Assembly: GCA_003427395.1 (NCBI GenBank)
Contig: BFEA01000224.1
Coordinates: forward strand, 306,814-327,903
From: Chara braunii
Lineage: Eukaryota > Streptophyta > Charophyceae > Charales > Characeae
DNA length: 21,090 bases
Reading direction: 5' to 3'
The notes beneath the pieces are model-generated. The model was not told where the DNA came from. It made no database searches and saw only the letters and a list, made by a program, of their open reading frames with translations. The translations under genes and the position numbers were made by a program. This document shows, piece after piece, positions 8,597 to 17,026 of the stretch; the first letter of the stretch is position 1; each line of letters begins with the position of its first letter.

Positions 8597-8783
8597 CTGT
8601 TGCACTCACCGCACGGCACACGAAACGAAAACGAAACGAGTGCATCTGCCCACGAAAGGTGGAAAAATACACCTGTTATTATGTATAGCAAACTGACGAA
8701 CCTGGCCATTTTCTGCCGGAAGATGCACTCGTTTCGTTTTTCGTTTCGTGCGCCGTGCGGCGACGCCCTGTTGCACTCACCGC
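8597..8783. repeat. Foldback element with about 40-bp arms and a flanking 16-bp direct repeat
   Basis: The left arm (8611-8650, GCACGGCACACGAAACGAAA...) and right arm (8718-8758, ...TTTCGTGCGCCGTGC) are inverted repeats with only a few differences over about 40 bp, around a 67-nt loop. CTGTTGCACTCACCGC occurs on both sides (8597-8612 and 8768-8783) as a direct repeat, which could be a long target duplication or part of the element. Its sequence is unrelated to the CTACC MITE family. Confidence 0.75.
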
Positions 8784-8891
8784 GACCACAACAAGACAAC
8801 AAACCCGGAGTGGAAGAAGTTTATGGATTTTGGAATATAAATTTGAGCGGAAGAAGTCGAGGCCCCAGTGGTGGGTAAGGGCCTCGTTGCG

Positions 8892-8994
8892 CTACCGTCT
8901 TCCCCCGAGCACAACGCACCCTTATTTTGGCTGTATCTGGCCGGCCTGTATACACTCATTTTAAGGGTGCGGTATGTTCGGGGGAAGAGGGTAG
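8892..8994. mobile_element. MITE copy C (CTACCGTCTTCCCCCGA family)
   Basis: The left end CTACCGTCTTCCCCCGAGCA, then CAACGCACCCTTA, is mirrored by TAAGGGTGCGGTATGTTCGG then GGGAAGAGGGTAG. 103 bp. The interior TTATTTTGGCTGTATCTGGC is the reverse complement of part of copy D, so the two lie in opposite orientation. A TA next to both termini would suit a Tc1/mariner-type duplication, but this is not proven. Confidence 0.85.
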
Positions 8995-9084
8995 TACTCG
9001 CCATCGCCCAGAAATCGTGGCGGAAGTGTGGAGAGTGATGAAGTGCCAGATGGACAGTGGAGAGTAGGCAGACGTTGGGCGTCC

Positions 9085-9192
9085 TACCGTCTTCCCCCGA
9101 ACATAACGCACCCTAAAAATGAATGTAGAAGCTATATTTCCGGTCAGATACAGCCAAAATAACGGTGCGTTGTGTTCGGGGGAAGACGGCAG
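9085..9192. mobile_element. MITE copy D (CTACCGTCTTCCCCCGA family)
   Basis: The left end CTACCGTCTTCCCCCGAACA, then TAACGCACCCTA, is mirrored by ACGGTGCGTTGTGTTCGGGG then GAAGACGGCAG. The interior CAGATACAGCCAAAATAA is the reverse complement of copy C's interior. It lies about 90 bp from copy C and ends about 90 bp before the U2 fragment. Confidence 0.85.
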
Positions 9193-9283
9193 TTGCCAAT
9201 TTCTGTGTCCTAGCTCTGGCAGGAGGCATTGGGCCTCAGCCACACCACTCTAGAAATGTGAAAAAGGCAAAAATGTGGTGGGG

Positions 9284-9302
9284 ATACCTTTCTCGGCCTT
9301 TT
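9284..9302 (+). pseudogene. U2 snRNA 5' fragment (nt 1-19), left part
   Basis: ATACCTTTCTCGGCCTTTT equals the first 19 nt of plant U2 snRNA, recalled from family knowledge. It ends where the poly(A) tail of the minus-strand LINE begins, and its terminal T's merge with that T run. No plant snRNA upstream element (RTCCCACATCG) or TATA box is visible in the preceding 100 bp, so this is a fragment, not a working gene. Confidence 0.75.
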
Positions 9303-9324
9303 TTTTTTTTTTTTTTTTTTTTTT

Positions 9325-9847
9325 GGAAAGTATAAACGTTTATTACACAAAATATTGGAACGAGGCCGGGGACCTCACAATTCGACCCGGAGTTATCCTG
9401 GCAGCCTCAGCCAGTTTCGCTTTCGAGCCAGGCTCGAGAACCAAAACTAACTGCTTCAACTATAGCATAAAAACCTCTGCTGGAAACCGGGTCCAGCGTC
9501 CCCTTCCAAAACACTTTCCAAAAAAGGTTAAACTTTGAAGCACATGAAAAAAGTTGAGCTATCAGATGAAGGCTAGCTCCTATCAACTCAGAAATCCTAC
9601 TGTTTCCTGAAGTGCTCTGGGGAACTGAATCAATCCTGAAAAACACTTGTCCCCTCCAGACCACCTGTATACCACTGCCCAGTTCTGCTCATAAAGCCTT
9701 TACAGCTCATTCAACTAAAAGTGAACAGTCTGGGTATAACCCCACTGGCCTAACCCGGCCTGCTTCCATGTCCCAACTCTATTTAGATTCAACAAGGGCC
9801 TAAGCAGCGGCCCATTCTCTAACTCTGTGGCCAAGAGTCGCCCTGCA
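9325..9847 (-). other. LINE 3' untranslated region with hairpin and polyadenylation signal
   Basis: Follows the ORF2 stop and ends in about 26 A (T on the plus strand, 9299-9324). AATAAA (plus-strand TTTATT, 9339-9344) lies about 15 nt before the tail. A hairpin GCTGGA / TCCAGC with a 7-nt loop occupies 9479-9497, about 155 nt from the tail. The same motif recurs in the nested insert. Confidence 0.8.
9479..9497 (-). promoter_or_regulatory. LINE 3' hairpin, candidate reverse-transcriptase recognition element
   Basis: On the minus strand GCTGGA-CCCGGTT-TCCAGC forms a 6-bp stem with a 7-nt loop. The surrounding 25 nt (9478-9502) match 14656-14680 at 24 of 25 positions while the adjacent sequence differs. 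3' hairpins of LINE RNAs are known to recruit the element's reverse transcriptase in several families; that role here is inferred. Confidence 0.6.
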
Positions 9848-10555
9848 TCAGAGCAGCCACGGAGCAAGACTCATCCTTCCTTCTGCTGAGATAGTCGCAA
9901 AATTGGTTTTAGCCCATGTCCTTGAGAACCAGACGAAGTTCTGTCTTTTCCCGTCTGCTTGTATTGTTACCCTAAGTCCATATTTAATCTGATTACTACT
10001 ATGCTGAATTGGTACCGCCTCATTGCGAAATACTTTCGCATTCCGTGCAGACCAGATTGATTCCATCACAATGCCTCTGCAACAGAGGACCATATAGTTT
10101 AGCCCAGAGGCTGTACTCTCTTTGGTACACAGTTTCCCAAACAGCATAAAATCATCGTCCCAACTAAAATCTACTGTCGTCATCTTCCAGAACTCCTTCC
10201 ACCATTCCCAAATTCCGTCCGACATTGGACAGAGCAGCCATAGGTGGGAAGCAGATTCCCAACCCCAGTTACACCGCGCACATGTAGATGTCAAGTTCAT
10301 CCCTTTCGTGTTCAACCACATGGCGGAGGGCAAAATTTGAAGGGACTGAAGCCATTGGAGGGCAGCCTGTCTTTGAGAGGGCAGTTTCTTCAGTGCTTTC
10401 CATAGTCTGAGCAGGTCCAGCTCGTTTACTGGCGATATCTGCAGGTCTTCTAATCTCTTCATTGCTATATCCACTGGTTTCCTTAGCCTTTTTTCCTTTT
10501 GCAGCTGAACTCCAACTTTGGTTCTATAATGCACCAGTGGAATCTGAGCTTCCTG
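9848..10555 (-). pseudogene. LINE ORF2 C-terminal part with CCHC zinc finger (zf-RVT type)
   Basis: The last part of LINE ORF2, shifted in frame relative to the segment before it. The join is near 10555, where the frame ending SDSTGAL gives way to the one reading IPLVHYRTKVG. It contains CARCNWGWESASHLWLLC (10282-10229), a CX2CX8HX4C finger typical of the zf-RVT domain downstream of plant LINE reverse transcriptases and thought to bind nucleic acid. The final stretch is Trp-rich and ends at the TGA at 9848-9850. No RNase H domain is recognisable. Confidence 0.82.
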
Positions 10556-11405
10556 TGTACTTAAAGGACCAACCGTATAGAAGTGGTTCTACCACCATTC
10601 TGTCTTGTGCCCCCAACACCAGTCTGCATTCTAAGTTCTTCCCTTTGCCTACTTCATAGACCCTTACCTCCTCCAACCCCACGGAGGTTGGAACCGTTTC
10701 TTCATCCTCCAGCGTCAAGATAGAGGTGTCTCTACCTGGCTTCCTTTTCCATTTCTGGACTTTAATCCCTGAATGGAGGTCTGGGCCTTCGATTTTCCAG
10801 AATCTGCCCTCTTGTCTCGGGTCCTTCACCCAGACTCCTGCATTTGGTTCGCTGTCTTTCTGTAGTGCCCTTGACCAGTGGGAAGGGACGGCCTGCCAGA
10901 TCTTCTCGTAGTTTAAACCAACATTACGAAGCCTTGCCAGTTTTCTCTTTACGCTGTCTAAGGGAAGCCAATCTGCCTTCTCCTCCTCCCACAAATCCCG
11001 AATCTGGACCACCCCATGTTCTATCCAAGCTCTACCGAAGGAGCCTACACTCCCATCTGCCATAAAGTGCTCGCCTTGATATTTGATAAGCTGATTTTCG
11101 AATAGAATTTGGTTCAGAATCTCACCCTTCGACCTAGGCTCTTGAATATTCTGGGGCCGAATTTTGTTCCATGCGTACAGGATGCTACACCACACTCTGG
11201 ATCCAGGTCTCCTGCTACAGTACGAACCTATCATGAAACAGAGCCAGACGTGTGCGCCTTTGGTCAGTGCCCATTCCTGGGTTAAGATATATTCTGCCAT
11301 CAACAGCCAACACTTGTCCGCTTCCCCAAACATAGCAGCTATTGGCCATTTGGCCAGTAGTGCTATGTTCTGTTGCATAGGGTCCAGAATACCCAGAGTG
11401 GTTTC
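10524..11405 (-). pseudogene. LINE ORF2 linker between reverse transcriptase and zinc finger
   Basis: Continuation of ORF2 in another frame after a shift near 11405, where the RT frame's KYLW gives way to TTLGILDPMQQNIALLAKWP. It carries the Trp-rich WCSILYAWNKIR and WIEHGVVQIRDLWEE stretches common in this region of plant LINE proteins, and continues to SFKYT at about 10555. It contains no catalytic motif. The open frame starts formally at 11555, but the part before 11405 overlaps the RT in another frame and is not coding. Confidence 0.75.
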
Positions 11406-13205
11406 CATAGGTATTTCGCTGCTGCCTGTTTTATTTTTTTGTACGCATCCTCTCCCAATAGGCATATCAACATTGGAAACCACAGGATTGAAAATGCTGC
11501 AGTTGAGAGCACCAGAGCTCTCCCAAATAACAACAGTTGGTGGTTTCGTACCCAACCGTTAATTCTGGAAGTCACCTTCTCCACCAATAAGGCATCTTGG
11601 GTAGTGGAGCAGTCTGCCAATGAGACCTGCACCCCCAAAAATCGGTCAGAAGTGTTCGCGGAAATCTGGCGCAAACCCCAATTTACTGCAATTGTAAACT
11701 GTTGAGGCAGGAAAAACACGGACTTCTCCCAGTTAATGGACGCTTCTGACAACTCACTGAACTCGTCCAAAGTCCTTCTCAGTTCATTCAGGCTCTCCAC
11801 AGTGTTCTTGCAGGCGATAGTAAGATCGTCTGCTAACGCCCCTCCCTTCCAATGAATGAAAGGAGGAAGATGTAGTCCTACTATTCTCTCATTTATTCTA
11901 ATATTATGTAGAAGTATTTCTAGTTGTGTGACAAAGAGCAGTGGGGCCAGGGGGCAGCCCTGTCTCAACGATCTCGTCAGCGGAAATTCTTGGGACATAT
12001 GGTTGTTCACCATCACCACCGAAGACGCCTCCATATGCATTGCCTTGACCCACATGCAGAAGCCCTTTCCAAAACCCAATTTAGATAGGGAGGTGAAGAC
12101 AAAGGCCCATCCTACCTTATCGTAGGCCTTTTCCATGTCTAACAGCAATACTGCCACCTCCTTTTTTTCCTTCCCAATAAGTTCCAGCGCTTGGATTGTA
12201 GACATGATATTATCAAATATTAGTCTCCCTTTCACAAACGCTCCTTGCTCCTTCCCCACTAGGGCTGGGAGGTAGTTTGCAAGTCTGATTGCAAGTGCCT
12301 TGGCCAGTATTTTGTAAGCCACATTCAGTACTGAGATAGGTCTATAGTTCCTTACCTCCCGCTTGTCGCCCTTCTTATAGAGAAGGGAGATCACCCCAGT
12401 CAACCACCTTTTGGGCAGGTGACTAGATGATAAGGCATTGTTGAAGATTTGGGTTAAAAATGGAGCGAAAGCATCCCAGGCACTTAAGAACACTTCCACT
12501 GGGATCCCATCCATGCCGGGGCACTTCCCCTTGGCCATCCGTTTCGCAGCCATATGCAACTCTTGACTAGTGGATGGTGCATCTAAATAGTCCCTACCAT
12601 CTGGCGGGATCCTCGATCTCAGGCCATCCCAAAACTGTGATATTTGCGAAAGATCTACTTCTGCTGTGTGAAAAGGCCTCCTTGTGGTCACTATGTCCTG
12701 AAAGTAAGCTTTAGCATAAGAACACATGACCCCAGGGGTGTTAGCCACTGGTACATTTAAAGCAAACGGGTGAACTAATTCTCGCAACACCGGCTTAGCC
12801 TGTCTAAGGATCAGGGACCTGAAAGTTAGCTTGGTCATCCTATCGTAGCCCACCAAACCCCTAACTTTCAAACAATCCAACCATTCCTGGTGTCTTCCAA
12901 CTTCTATCTGTTCCAGTTTAGCTAGATTCAGTTTCCGCTGTTCTGTCCAGTAATATTCCGTAAGTGGGTCCCCCCCAATCTTGGCTTCGGCCTCTTTAAC
13001 TGCATCCTGGATCTGTTTCTCTTCCCAGCTCCGGTTTGCTGCTCTCATTCTGGAGAAAGTTTCTAGTGCTACTGAAATTATCCCCAGTCCCACTTCAGCC
13101 CAGGGTCTCCTCCTGGGTAGATAAGTCCTTAGCGCCCATCCAGGCCTTCATTTGTTTCCCCACCCACTCCGGAATGCCTTTATCCTTTAGGTGGTTGGTG
13201 TTAAA
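11405..13205 (-). pseudogene. LINE ORF2 reverse transcriptase domain
   Basis: RNA-directed DNA polymerase that copies LINE RNA at the nicked target. It is open from about 13093. Residues counted from there: NYRPISVLNVAYKILAK (249-265), EQGAFVKGR (282-290), motif A LLLDMEKAYDKVGW with Asp319, motif B LRQGCPLAPLLF (376-387), motif C ALADD with Asp422/423 (11833-11825), then INWEKSVFF (453-461). The catalytic Asp residues are present. Motif C has Leu where Tyr or Phe is usual. Between 13205 and about 13100 the endonuclease frame continues (FNTNHLKDKGIPEW...) after a TGA, then a frameshift joins it to this segment. The RT frame fails near 11405. Confidence 0.92.
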
Positions 13206-13976
13206 TCAAAAGGGGGGTCTGACACTCTCTAGCTGATTTTTTGCAATAATATCCATGGCCACTGGGGAGTGGTCAGACATAGAATGTACCATGGTATCAC
13301 ACCACATGCACCTGTCCCATACCGACCCCCTTGCCAAAAAAAAATCTAACCTTCTCTTTGGTGTGGGGGCAGTGGTAGAGGGGCAGGGGCCAAACCATGT
13401 ATATCCATTAGACTCCGGATTGAGCACCCTGAAGACATCAGAAAGGCCCTGGGCATCAATAAGAGCAGATAATAACAGCATATCTTCTCTGATCGGGGTC
13501 GGGTTAGGTGAGTCTAGCCCAGGGTTCAGAATAGTATTCCAATCCCCGGCTAAGATAATGTTCTCCACGTCCGGGATCCAGGAAGGTAAGGAGGCAAAAA
13601 ACTTAGTTCTTTCCTTGTATTCCACTGGGGCATAAACTGTCATAATGGCCCAGTCCTCCTCCTCCACTGCTATCTTTATCCACAGCACTCTCCCTTTCCG
13701 GTCAATAAAATGATCAATGATTTGAATATCTAAATCTTTATTAAGTAGAATAGCCACACCACCCCGCGAACCCTCTGCAGGGGCCCAAAATTGGGGCCCC
13801 TTCCACCATCGCTTCACTTCCTCAATCTTTTCCACATTCAGTTTTGTCTCTTGTAGGCAAGTAATATGCACCTCTTTTGAATGAGTCCACTCCGCAAGTC
13901 TTTGTTTCTTAGACAATTCTCCCAAACCTCTGAAGTTCCAGCATATTACTCTAATCTTGTTGGGCAAGACCATCAA
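13206..13976 (-). pseudogene. LINE ORF2 APE-type endonuclease domain
   Basis: N-terminal domain of ORF2 that nicks the target DNA. It starts at the ATG ATG at 13976, overlapping the ORF1 end by 26 nt in another frame. Conserved residues counted from that Met: Asn14 in CWNFRGLG, Glu43 in LQETKL, Tyr115 in VYAP, Asp145/Asn147 in AGDWNT, Asp211 in RLDFFLARG and SDH (234-236) in MSDHSPVA. All active-site positions expected of APE-like LINE endonucleases are present. An in-frame TGA (13208-13206) after RPPF ends the frame. The same frame then continues with linker-like sequence, so the stop is probably a later mutation. Confidence 0.92.
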
Positions 13977-14535
13977 CTAGGTCCTGACCGCCAGAGTTTT
14001 GGATGCGGGTATCTCGGTCGCTGTCCTTTGCACCCGAATCATCGCAGGAGTCCAGGGCCCACTGTTGCAGCAGTGGACCTCCCAGGGCAGGTTGTGATTG
14101 GACCCGATTCAACCAGTTTGTGATAATGTGTGCATTTAGATTTGGCCCCAGCCTAATCCCTTCCAGTATTTCCGAGTCCGGCTCAAAGAAAGGGGTTATT
14201 GGCAGCCAATGTGTGTTCAACTGTTGCCACTGCTCCTTGGACCCTTCCAACGAGACCAGGCTCAGGAATGCTAGATACAAAACGATTTTTTCCCCTCCTA
14301 GGTCCTCTACCATATGCCTCCCGGTCTTGGGTTCCTGCAACAAACTGACTGTGCCCATGTCCTTCAAGACCATGGACTGTGCCATTTTCACCATTTGTTC
14401 TTCATTAGGCTGGCATTGGACTGATGCAGAAGGTATCTCCAACACTTCGTCTTGTGCTTTGGTAGTCAGGACACACAGTCCCAGCTGCGTGGTAGTACAG
14501 ATAAGCAGAATAAAAGATTCCTTCACCTTCTTCTT
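13951..14535 (-). pseudogene. LINE ORF1 C-terminal segment, cut off by the nested insertion
   Basis: Open on the minus strand from the insertion boundary to the TAG at 13951, reading KKKVKES, then FILLICTTTQLGLC..., VEDLGGEKIVLYLAFLSL and ...DGLAQQD. At the boundary the same six residues KKKVKE occur on both sides of the insert, encoded by the 18-bp target duplication, and joining there keeps ORF1 in frame. This is therefore the original ORF1 C-terminus, not a separate gene. Its end overlaps the ORF2 start by 26 nt, a common layout in LINEs. No known domain is recognised in this part. Confidence 0.8.
14518..14535. repeat. 18-bp target duplication of the nested insertion, left copy
   Basis: TTCCTTCACCTTCTTCTT, identical to 17009-17026, directly followed by the T-rich end of the insert. 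Confidence 0.9.
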
Positions 14536-14656
14536 TTTTTCTATTTCTTTTTTTCTTCTTCAGAAAACAGCCCGAACACATGCTAGAGGCGCTGATAAAA
14601 GCAGACACCGCTAGCATGGTCAGGAAGGCTCCATCTATTGGTGGGGAGCAACACCT

Positions 14657-14675
14657 GCTGGAAATCGGGTCCAGC
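14657..14675 (-). promoter_or_regulatory. Second copy of the LINE 3' hairpin
   Basis: On the minus strand GCTGGA-CCCGATT-TCCAGC. It differs from the LINE copy by one loop base and has an intact stem. It lies in the 3' part of the nested insert, about 100 nt before its A-rich tail. Confidence 0.6.
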
Positions 14676-14774
14676 GTCCCTGTAAACATCCAAATTATCA
14701 AAAACGTGCCACGTGTCACAGCCTTCATCCTAACCAGGTGTAATGGCATCACNAAAGCACGCACCATTCAATAC

Positions 14775-15290
14775 GATAAGCAGCATTGATTGCCCTCTTT
14801 TCGAGGGGATTAACTGCTCACCTCGATGTAAGAGCTTATTCNTATTCTGACACCCTCGTCATATGGCGTACAGAAGGTCACACACCAGTACGAGGGGAGG
14901 GGCGGAATAGAGAACCAGTTATAGCGATCCCACATTCAGAACCCGAAGTCATACCTATTGGCCACGTGTCGATCCCAAAGGATGCGTACATGCTCCCCTG
15001 AAGCAACACGCCAGCACACTCTATCATCTAAGAAGCAGCCTTAATCGCCCTTAAGTGAGGGGATTAACTGCTCCTCATGGTTTGAAACAGAATTCCTGTT
15101 CCGAACCCTCACCGTCCGCCTACCAAAACATTTGCAGCACGTCAAGAGGGAGGGGTAATCAGAGCAGGAATTTTAGATGAACTCATTATGGCCAATGCCG
15201 ACAGCAGCAGGGAATTGTCACTCACATGTTTATCCGGAAGTGGCCATAGCCCCCCACAAGCCTCATGATCAGTGGATAACGTCACAAGGA
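14775..15290. repeat. Diverged 254-bp tandem duplication inside the nested insert
   Basis: GAGGGGATTAACTGCTC occurs at 14803 and 15057, exactly 254 bp apart, with related flanks: AAGCAGC(A/C)TT(G/A)AT(T/C)GCCC before it, and GAGGGGAGGGGCGGAA against AGAGGGAGGGGTAATC after it. The copies are otherwise strongly diverged. Confidence 0.65.
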
Positions 15291-15794
15291 GGAGAACTAA
15301 CACTCTCTTACACAATATAGGGGGGGAAGGTTATTCGAAGAAGGGACATACGGACACAAACCCCCCACCAAAATTACACATGTCACGCGGCATAAGGGCA
15401 AAATTCCGACCGTCGCACCATTTCCTACCACGTGGCAAGCACATTTAAAGTCGCTTCTAGGTCACGCAACTGCCCCGGCCACATCACTTGAAGCACGAAG
15501 CAGCCCCCCANGAANCAGCCCCCCTGCTCATGTGCCAGATCGGCGGAATTGAAAATTTCAGTTTACGAAACCGAAATCACAGTCTCACACAACCGAGCAG
15601 CAATCAATCCCTCCAANGCCCCTATTCAGCTATTTGAAAAGCCNTTGTTGTAAAAGCCGCAAAGGATCCAGATCGCAAATATTATTCAGAATAAANGAGC
15701 GGTAAAGACACGCCCCCGCCGNNATGCATACCCTGCGGCACCGCTGCAATATTNCACCACCCTTTCTCTCTCCCACCCCTCCCTCCGTACAGCC
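15290..15794. other. Non-coding part of the nested insert with clustered ambiguous bases
   Basis: No ORF recognised. Eight of the window's eleven N positions fall between 15511 and 15754. The stretch includes CAGCCCCCCANGAANCAGCC, a short local repeat. Confidence 0.5.
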
Positions 15795-16742
15795 TCAACC
15801 CGGTCCTTCACCCCTCCCCCCTGATCCCACCCGGATCCCATAAAAGCAGCGGTATGCTATTCCGCGAAGACGACGAGGTCCAAGGCCAAGACGACCCCTC
15901 CCCCACCCCCAACGAGCTCGCCTTTCCCGAATCCAGCAAAGGTCATACCCCCCCCCCACCTTGATATTAGCACCCGCGTTGCTAAGACCCTGGCTGTCTC
16001 GGGAACATGCCCCAGACTCACCTTCTTCGCTGGCGTTATAGCGCTTGTCAGTGTTGTTGTTGTTGCTGCGATCGTCACCGCTGATGGGATTGTCGTTGCC
16101 GTCAGCACCGATATTGCTCGCGCTACTCTGTTTGTTGTCAGCGGCGCCAACGGAAGCTACATCACCAATACCACGATAATCGCTGTTTTTGTCATTGTTG
16201 TTGTTGTCGTTGTTGTTGTTGTTATTTTCGTTGTTGCTGTTGTTGTTGTTGTCGTTGTTGTTGTTGTAGTTGTTGTGACTGACAGCTTCGCAGGTGAGCT
16301 CGCCAATATCTTTGCTGTCAGTACTGTTGTTGAAACGAGCGGCAGTGCGATCACCATTATCCCTACTATCGATGTCGACGGCGTCGTCAGCAACGGAGAT
16401 GATGTCATCCTCATAGCAGCNTTCCTCCAGCTCTGCACAAAGTACTTGCCACTCCTCAAGATCTTCGTAGTAGTTCCGCATGACGCTGCCCAGTCGTGGT
16501 CCATCTATGAGCGCACGAAGATGAGGGGGCGGCCCCTCCTCCAACCCCCACACAGTCTCCAATAACTTCTCCCTCACACTCCGGATCCACGGAATTGTTG
16601 GCAATGTCTTTTCTGCAACCATCGCTTTCAACTTCGCCACTTCGCAGCACACCCGTTCTCTGCTCACTTGGACGATGGCAAGCCAGTCATTGGCTTCCAA
16701 CTCACCCAACCTCGCCATTGAAGAGATGAGAAGCTGCACCAC
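15795..16742 (-). CDS. Unrecognised Asn-rich open frame in the nested insert
   Basis: 315 codons from the ATG at 16742, with one codon ambiguous. Residues 1-105 are of normal complexity and probably helical: LLISSMARLGELEANDWLAI, CCEVAKLKAMVAEKTLPTIP and YYEDLEEWQVLCAELEE. Then comes an acidic segment, then a long Asn/Asp stretch (about 155-185) from a (GTT)n-like trinucleotide run at 16193-16275, then a Gly/Arg-rich tail. No known domain was recognised and it resembles no LINE protein. It could be a piece of a host mRNA captured by the retroelement, an element-specific protein, or a chance frame helped by the trinucleotide repeat. The C-terminal Gly/Arg part is probably not real protein. Confidence 0.4.
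   Translation of the reverse strand: MVQLLISSMARLGELEANDWLAIVQVSRERVCCEVAKLKAMVAEKTLPTIPWIRSVREKLLETVWGLEEGPPPHLRALIDGPRLGSVMRNYYEDLEEWQVLCAELEEXCYEDDIISVADDAVDIDSRDNGDRTAARFNNSTDSKDIGELTCEAVSHNNYNNNNDNNNNSNNENNNNNNDNNNNDKNSDYRGIGDVASVGAADNKQSSASNIGADGNDNPISGDDRSNNNNTDKRYNASEEGESGACSRDSQGLSNAGANIKVGGGYDLCWIRERRARWGWGRGRLGLGPRRLRGIAYRCFYGIRVGSGGRGEGPG
16193..16275. repeat. (GTT)n-like trinucleotide tract
   Basis: Imperfect TTG/GTT repeat with GTC, GTA and TTC interruptions. It encodes the Asn-rich stretch on the minus strand. Confidence 0.9.
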
Positions 16743-17008
16743 TATCTCTAACTATCGTCAATTCCACAGCTGGCGTCACCCCTGCCAGTGCGTCGTGGAA
16801 CACCCAGTTCCAACAGCAGTCGCCACGTGGCAGCAAGGCCACCACCCATGTCTGCTGGGCGCACGTGCAGGCCTAACAGCCGAAGGACACCCCCCCCCGG
16901 CGCTAGTCTAGCCGGCGGACCGAGCCTTGCCGGCCTGGCGGCATCAGAGCGCTAGCATAGCGCAGCTCTCCTGGCGGCGTACATGTTTTTTAAAAAAAAA
17001 GGGCTTCC

Positions 17009-17026
17009 TTCCTTCACCTTCTTCTT
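17009..17026. repeat. 18-bp target duplication of the nested insertion, right copy
   Basis: TTCCTTCACCTTCTTCTT, the 5'-side copy in minus-strand terms. On the minus strand it encodes KKKVKE at the point where ORF1 was interrupted. Confidence 0.9.

Larger units (their letters stand above)
14536..17008 (-). mobile_element. Nested non-autonomous retro-insertion in LINE ORF1
   Basis: A 2,473-bp segment bounded by a perfect 18-bp duplication. Its minus-strand 3' end is A-rich (plus-strand T tracts, 14536-14556). About 100 nt inside lies the hairpin block shared with the host LINE's 3'UTR (24 of 25 nt, 14656-14680). No endonuclease or reverse transcriptase is encoded. The body holds a diverged 254-bp tandem duplication and a 315-codon open frame. 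Duplication plus tail show insertion by target-primed reverse transcription. The shared hairpin suggests the host LINE family supplied the enzymes. It could be a non-autonomous LINE derivative or a chimaera of host sequence with a LINE 3' end. All ambiguous bases in the window lie within it. Confidence 0.82.

Noticed and set aside
9284-9302. Functional U2 snRNA gene
   Set aside because: Only 26 nt of U2 can be joined together, with no Sm site, no downstream stems, no upstream element and no TATA.
9355-9450. tRNA-like segment in the LINE 3'UTR (GGGTCGAATTG resembling a B box)
   Set aside because: No matching A box at the right spacing was found and the B-box match is partial.
11363-11562. Plus-strand open frames opposite the LINE ORFs (for example 11164-11562)
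   Set aside because: They are antisense shadows of RT and linker sequence without their own motifs.
13951-14526. Separate 191-residue secreted protein (apparent hydrophobic N-terminus)
   Set aside because: The apparent start is just inside the duplication boundary. The frame is the cut-off C-terminal part of LINE ORF1 and overlaps ORF2 as expected.
16952-17008. End of the ORF1 frame (GSPFFLKNMYAARRAALC) taken as the natural ORF1 C-terminus
   Set aside because: These residues are encoded by the nested insert beyond the 18-bp duplication. The genuine continuation is at 14535-13951.
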